Source: Desulfobacterales bacterium
GTDB taxonomy: Bacteria; Desulfobacterota; Desulfobacteria; Desulfobacterales; JASFBJ01
Direction of reading: 5' to 3'
Assembly: GCA_030149585.1 (NCBI GenBank)
Contig: JASFBJ010000166.1
Location: 1-8,117 of the forward strand
DNA: 8,117 nucleotides
This document shows positions 6,189 through 8,117 of this stretch, piece by piece. The notes beneath the pieces were generated by a model. It saw nothing but the letters and a program-made list of their open reading frames with translations. It was not told the DNA's origin and did not search any database. The position numbers and the translations under genes were made by a program. Positions within the stretch are counted from its first letter, which is position 1. Each line of letters opens with the position of its first letter.

Positions 6189-6226
6189 GGCAAATGGTGG
6201 GTTCAGAAAAAGGTTCACCATTTGCC
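6189..6226 (+). repeat. perfect 11-bp stem-loop in the intercistronic gap
   Basis: GGCAAATGGTG (6189-6199) is perfectly complementary to CACCATTTGCC (6216-6226), with a 16-base loop that could pair further through G-U pairs. It occupies the 118-base gap between the thiolase and racemase-like genes, the longest gap in the operon. No T-tract follows (GATTAAATTACAG), so it is not a standard intrinsic terminator. It may protect or mark the processing point of the mRNA, attenuate the last gene, or bind a protein. The preceding stretch 6151-6188 is AT-rich, with no convincing promoter. Confidence 0.8.
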
Positions 6227-6253
6227 GATTAAATTACAGCAAAGGAGATAACC

Positions 6254-7435
6254 ATGGCAGGACCATTAGCCGGTTTGAAGGTACTTGATTTTTCTACCCT
6301 GTTACCAGGGCCTTACGCTACGCTGCTTTTGGCTGATCTTGGGGCGGATGTATTAAGAATTGTATCAGGATCACGACCGGATTTGGCAGCTTTGATGCCG
6401 CCTTTTTTGCCTGGTACCAAAATATCCGCCAGCGCGGCCTGGCTGGGACGTAATAAACGTTCGATCACTCTTAATCTTAAAGATGAAAGAGCAATTAAAA
6501 TTGTACACCAATTGATTGCAGAGTATGATATTCTGTTAGAACAATTCAGGCCCGGTGTTATGGCCAAGTTAAAGCTTGGTTATGATGATCTGAAAAAAAT
6601 TAATCCAAACCTGATTTATTGCTCTTTAACCGGTTACGGCCAAAATGGTCCAATGGTCAACCGGGCAGGCCATGATATAAACTATCTGTCCCGCGCTGGT
6701 TTGATGGCCCATTCCGGCCACAAGGCCAGCGGTCCAAGTCTGACTGGAATGCAGATTGCCGATGTTGCCTCAGGCTCAAATAATACTGTTGTGGGGATTT
6801 TAGCCGCCGTAATTCACCGGACCAACTCTCAAAAGGGACAGCATATTGATATTTCCATGACAGATGGAGTCGTGCCTTTTAATGCCATGACCGGAACCGC
6901 CGCTCTTGTGGACGGTCAGGAAGCAGACAGGGAAGAAGGCATGTTAAATGGCGGGGCCCTGTATGATTTTTATGAAACTCAGGATGGCAAGTATATCAGT
7001 TTTGGCGGACTGGAACCTCAGTTTTTTTCTGCTTTTTGTAATACTATTGATTGCCAGGATTTGATTAAAGGCGGACCAACGCCCCAAAACTGCCAGGAGG
7101 CCAAAGAGCGAGTGCGCAAAATCATGAAAAGCAAAACAAGGGATGAGTGGACCCAAATTTTTAATAAAACCGACGCCTGTTTTGAACCTGTCTTAACTCT
7201 TACCGAAGCACTGGCCGATCCTTTAATAAAAGAACGGGAAATGGTGATAGAACTGCCTGGACCGGATGGTAAAAAAGTTAAACAACTTGGTTGTCCTTTT
7301 AAATTTTCGGAAACACCGCCCCAGTATAATCATATCGGGGAGCCGGCCGGCACAAATACACCAGAGGTCTTAAAAAGTCTGGGCTATTCGGAAAAAGATA
7401 TTAAAGATTTTGGTCAGACAGGCCTTTTTGACTAG
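6254..7435 (+). CDS. family III CoA-transferase superfamily protein, alpha-methylacyl-CoA racemase-like
   Basis: A 393-residue CaiB/BaiF-superfamily protein starting at ATG 6254, with AAAGGAG at 6241-6246. LAGLKVLDFSTLLPGPYATLLLADLGADV opens the CoA-binding Rossmann domain (in outline residues 5-33); NKRSITLNLK (67-76) and LLEQFRPGVMAKLKLGY follow. The diagnostic segment is AGHDINYLSRAGL (138-150), which matches the racemase subgroup rather than the GYD form common in formyl-CoA transferases. His140 and Asp170 are 30 residues apart, as are His126 and Asp156 of mycobacterial MCR, and GLEPQF (252-257, Glu254) fits the third acidic residue. It may therefore epimerise a 2-methylacyl-CoA between R and S forms. 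Asp141 lies where transferases have their catalytic aspartate, so CoA transfer remains possible. It is the last gene of the operon, followed by a strong terminator. Confidence 0.88.
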   Translation: MAGPLAGLKVLDFSTLLPGPYATLLLADLGADVLRIVSGSRPDLAALMPPFLPGTKISASAAWLGRNKRSITLNLKDERAIKIVHQLIAEYDILLEQFRPGVMAKLKLGYDDLKKINPNLIYCSLTGYGQNGPMVNRAGHDINYLSRAGLMAHSGHKASGPSLTGMQIADVASGSNNTVVGILAAVIHRTNSQKGQHIDISMTDGVVPFNAMTGTAALVDGQEADREEGMLNGGALYDFYETQDGKYISFGGLEPQFFSAFCNTIDCQDLIKGGPTPQNCQEAKERVRKIMKSKTRDEWTQIFNKTDACFEPVLTLTEALADPLIKEREMVIELPGPDGKKVKQLGCPFKFSETPPQYNHIGEPAGTNTPEVLKSLGYSEKDIKDFGQTGLFD

Positions 7436-7444
7436 GATTTAAGG

Positions 7445-7464
7445 CCGGGTATCATTCCGGGTAT
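7445..7464. repeat. CCGGGTAT direct repeat, two copies
   Basis: CCGGGTAT occurs at 7445-7452 and again at 7457-7464, a 12-base period with four bases between, just after the racemase-like gene and before the terminator. It could be a protein site facing one side of the helix or chance; no function assigned. Confidence 0.5.
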
Positions 7465-7477
7465 TATTTGCAAAAAA

Positions 7478-7510
7478 AAAACGGCAAGCTGCTAAAATGC
7501 TTGCCGTTTT
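7478..7510. terminator. strong hairpin terminator, probably bidirectional
   Basis: A perfect 12-bp stem, AAAACGGCAAGC (7478-7489) with GCTTGCCGTTTT (7499-7510), closes a 9-base loop. On the + strand it ends in TTTT then AATTAT; on the - strand it is followed by ten T (complement of A10 at 7472-7481). It terminates the catabolic operon 43 bases after its last stop codon, and would stop leftward transcription even better. Confidence 0.9.
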
Positions 7511-7537
7511 AATTATCGCATTAATAGTTGGAGTTAG

Positions 7538-7999
7538 ATGAAAATAATCAGTGAACAGCGAATCAAGGCTCACAAAATTATCATATCTCCAAGGCCTGTA
7601 TGGAAATGCAGAACCTGCCCTATGTTCGGCAAAACACCATCATGCCCACCCCTTGTACCTTCCTGGCAAGAATCCCTATCGTGGTTAAAACGTTTTAGCA
7701 ATGCCTTGCTTATTAAATTTGAAGTGGAAACAAAAAATTTCCAGCAGGATAAACGAGAGATATTGAACTATCTACTGGAAAAGGAAGCTCAGCTATTTAG
7801 AGAGGGCTTTTTATATTGCATGGCGCTATTTCCAGGAAATTGTAATCTTTGCGATCAATGCAATTTTCAAAAAAAGGGTGAATGTCCCCAGCCCTCCAGG
7901 GTAAGACCTTCAATGGATGCGATAGGGGTTGAGTGCAGCTCAATTATTGATATCAATTTCAGCGAACCTGTTTTATACGGGCTTTTGCTGATAGACTAG
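7538..7999 (+). CDS. DUF2284 family putative metal-binding protein
   Basis: A 153-residue soluble, cysteine-rich protein with the two conserved blocks of DUF2284 proteins: CRTCPMFGKTPSCPP (Cys24, Cys27, Cys36) and, near the C terminus, GNCNLCDQCNFQKKGECPQP (Cys102, Cys105, Cys108, Cys116) followed by RVRPSMDAIGVE. The cysteine pattern suggests Fe-S or other metal binding; no reaction is established for the family. ATG 7538 has GGAG at 7530-7533, only four bases away, a weaker arrangement than in the operon. It starts 28 bases after the operon terminator, so it is probably expressed separately or by readthrough; no convincing promoter is visible in the gap. Its link to the CoA pathway is therefore unproven. 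Length and both blocks look complete. Confidence 0.87.
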   Translation: MKIISEQRIKAHKIIISPRPVWKCRTCPMFGKTPSCPPLVPSWQESLSWLKRFSNALLIKFEVETKNFQQDKREILNYLLEKEAQLFREGFLYCMALFPGNCNLCDQCNFQKKGECPQPSRVRPSMDAIGVECSSIIDINFSEPVLYGLLLID

Positions 8000-8009
8000 C
8001 TAATAATTT

Positions 8010-8117
8010 CTACTTACGCCTTACCTTGCGTACAATATAAGCTACATTGGACTCAAGTACGCCAATTTTTTTTTCCATTCGTACAATATTACCATCAGTG
8101 CTGATAATAATTCCTTC
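8010..8117 (-). CDS. C-terminal end of an unidentified convergent gene
   Basis: Read on the minus strand, the frame is open from the right edge for 35 codons and stops at TAG (complement of 8010-8012). The encoded tail contains STDGNIVRMEKKIGVLESNVAYIVRK and ends in a basic KVRRK, which reads like a short amphipathic, charged helix rather than random sequence. The + strand here has no comparable coding sequence. It would end only 10 bases from the stop of the DUF2284 gene in a tail-to-tail arrangement, with no terminator between them. Family not recognisable from so little. Confidence 0.4.
   Translation of the reverse strand, partial: EGIIISTDGNIVRMEKKIGVLESNVAYIVRKVRRK

Larger units (their letters stand above)
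1209..7510 (+). other. predicted seven-gene transcription unit
   Basis: Seven co-directional genes with gaps of about 23, 38, 51, 46, 72 and 118 bases run from the candidate promoter to a strong hairpin terminator. Nearly every gene has its own good ribosome binding site. No other clear internal terminator is seen; the 118-base gap before the last gene carries a stem-loop without a T-tract. Functions are coherent: hydratase, dehydrogenase, thiolase and racemase/transferase of CoA thioesters. Confidence 0.65.

Noticed and set aside
1235..7435. Identification as a bbs (benzylsuccinate) operon
   Set aside because: Thiolase, OB-fold partner, SDR and a family III protein are shared, but there is one SDR instead of two, MaoC hydratases instead of a crotonase, and no BbsG-type dehydrogenase in view; the resemblance is at class level only.
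7439..7467. Promoter for the DUF2284 gene with TATTAT at 7462-7467
   Set aside because: The -35 match is poor (TTAAGG) and the transcript would run straight into the terminator at 7478-7510.
1..8117. tRNA, rRNA, CRISPR array, insertion sequence, attachment site or riboswitch
   Set aside because: No repeat-spacer pattern, transposase, terminal repeats or structured RNA signature was found on either strand; spacers between genes are short and accounted for.

Overview
The window is a compact, moderately AT-rich bacterial catabolic locus, almost wholly coded on the + strand. Strong AAGGAG-type ribosome binding sites precede most genes. The gene content (family III CoA-transferase/racemase proteins, MaoC hydratases, an SCP2-type thiolase with a DUF35-type partner, a DUF2284 protein) fits an anaerobic degrader of aromatic, aliphatic or branched-chain acids, most likely a Desulfobacterota sulfate reducer. 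That placement is inference; no marker gene is present.

Layout. Positions 2-400 hold the C-terminal end of a CaiB/BaiF (family III CoA-transferase) protein. A TetR-family regulator follows at 532-1173, behind a good sigma70-like promoter (TTGACA, 17 bp, TATCTT, at 458-486). A second promoter-like element at 1174-1202 overlaps an inverted repeat at 1183-1208, a plausible operator. It would drive a seven-gene operon: a non-catalytic MaoC-like subunit (1235-1678), a catalytic MaoC hydratase subunit (1702-2127), an SDR dehydrogenase (2166-2990), a small cysteine-motif protein of unknown function (3042-3371), an HMG-CoA-synthase-like domain fused to a zinc-ribbon/OB-fold domain (3418-4866), an SCP2-type thiolase (4939-6135) and an alpha-methylacyl-CoA racemase-like family III protein (6254-7435). 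A perfect 11-bp stem-loop lies before the last gene, and a strong hairpin terminator (7478-7510) closes the operon. A DUF2284 putative metal-binding protein follows (7538-7999). The window ends in the last 35 codons of a convergent minus-strand reading frame (8010-8117).

How the genes fit together. The enzymes cover hydration (MaoC pair), oxidation (SDR) and thiolytic cleavage (thiolase plus OB-fold partner) of an acyl-CoA, with a 2-methylacyl-CoA epimerase or CoA-transferase alongside. No acyl-CoA dehydrogenase is in view. The set resembles a split form of the peroxisomal branched-chain/bile-acid beta-oxidation kit (AMACR, MFE-2, SCPx thiolase), which suggests a 2-branched or otherwise substituted acyl-CoA substrate. 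Most unusual are the HMG-CoA-synthase-like domain, which by eye lacks the Glu, Cys and His catalytic residues of true HMG-CoA synthases, and the unrecognised small CC-x4-C protein embedded in the operon.
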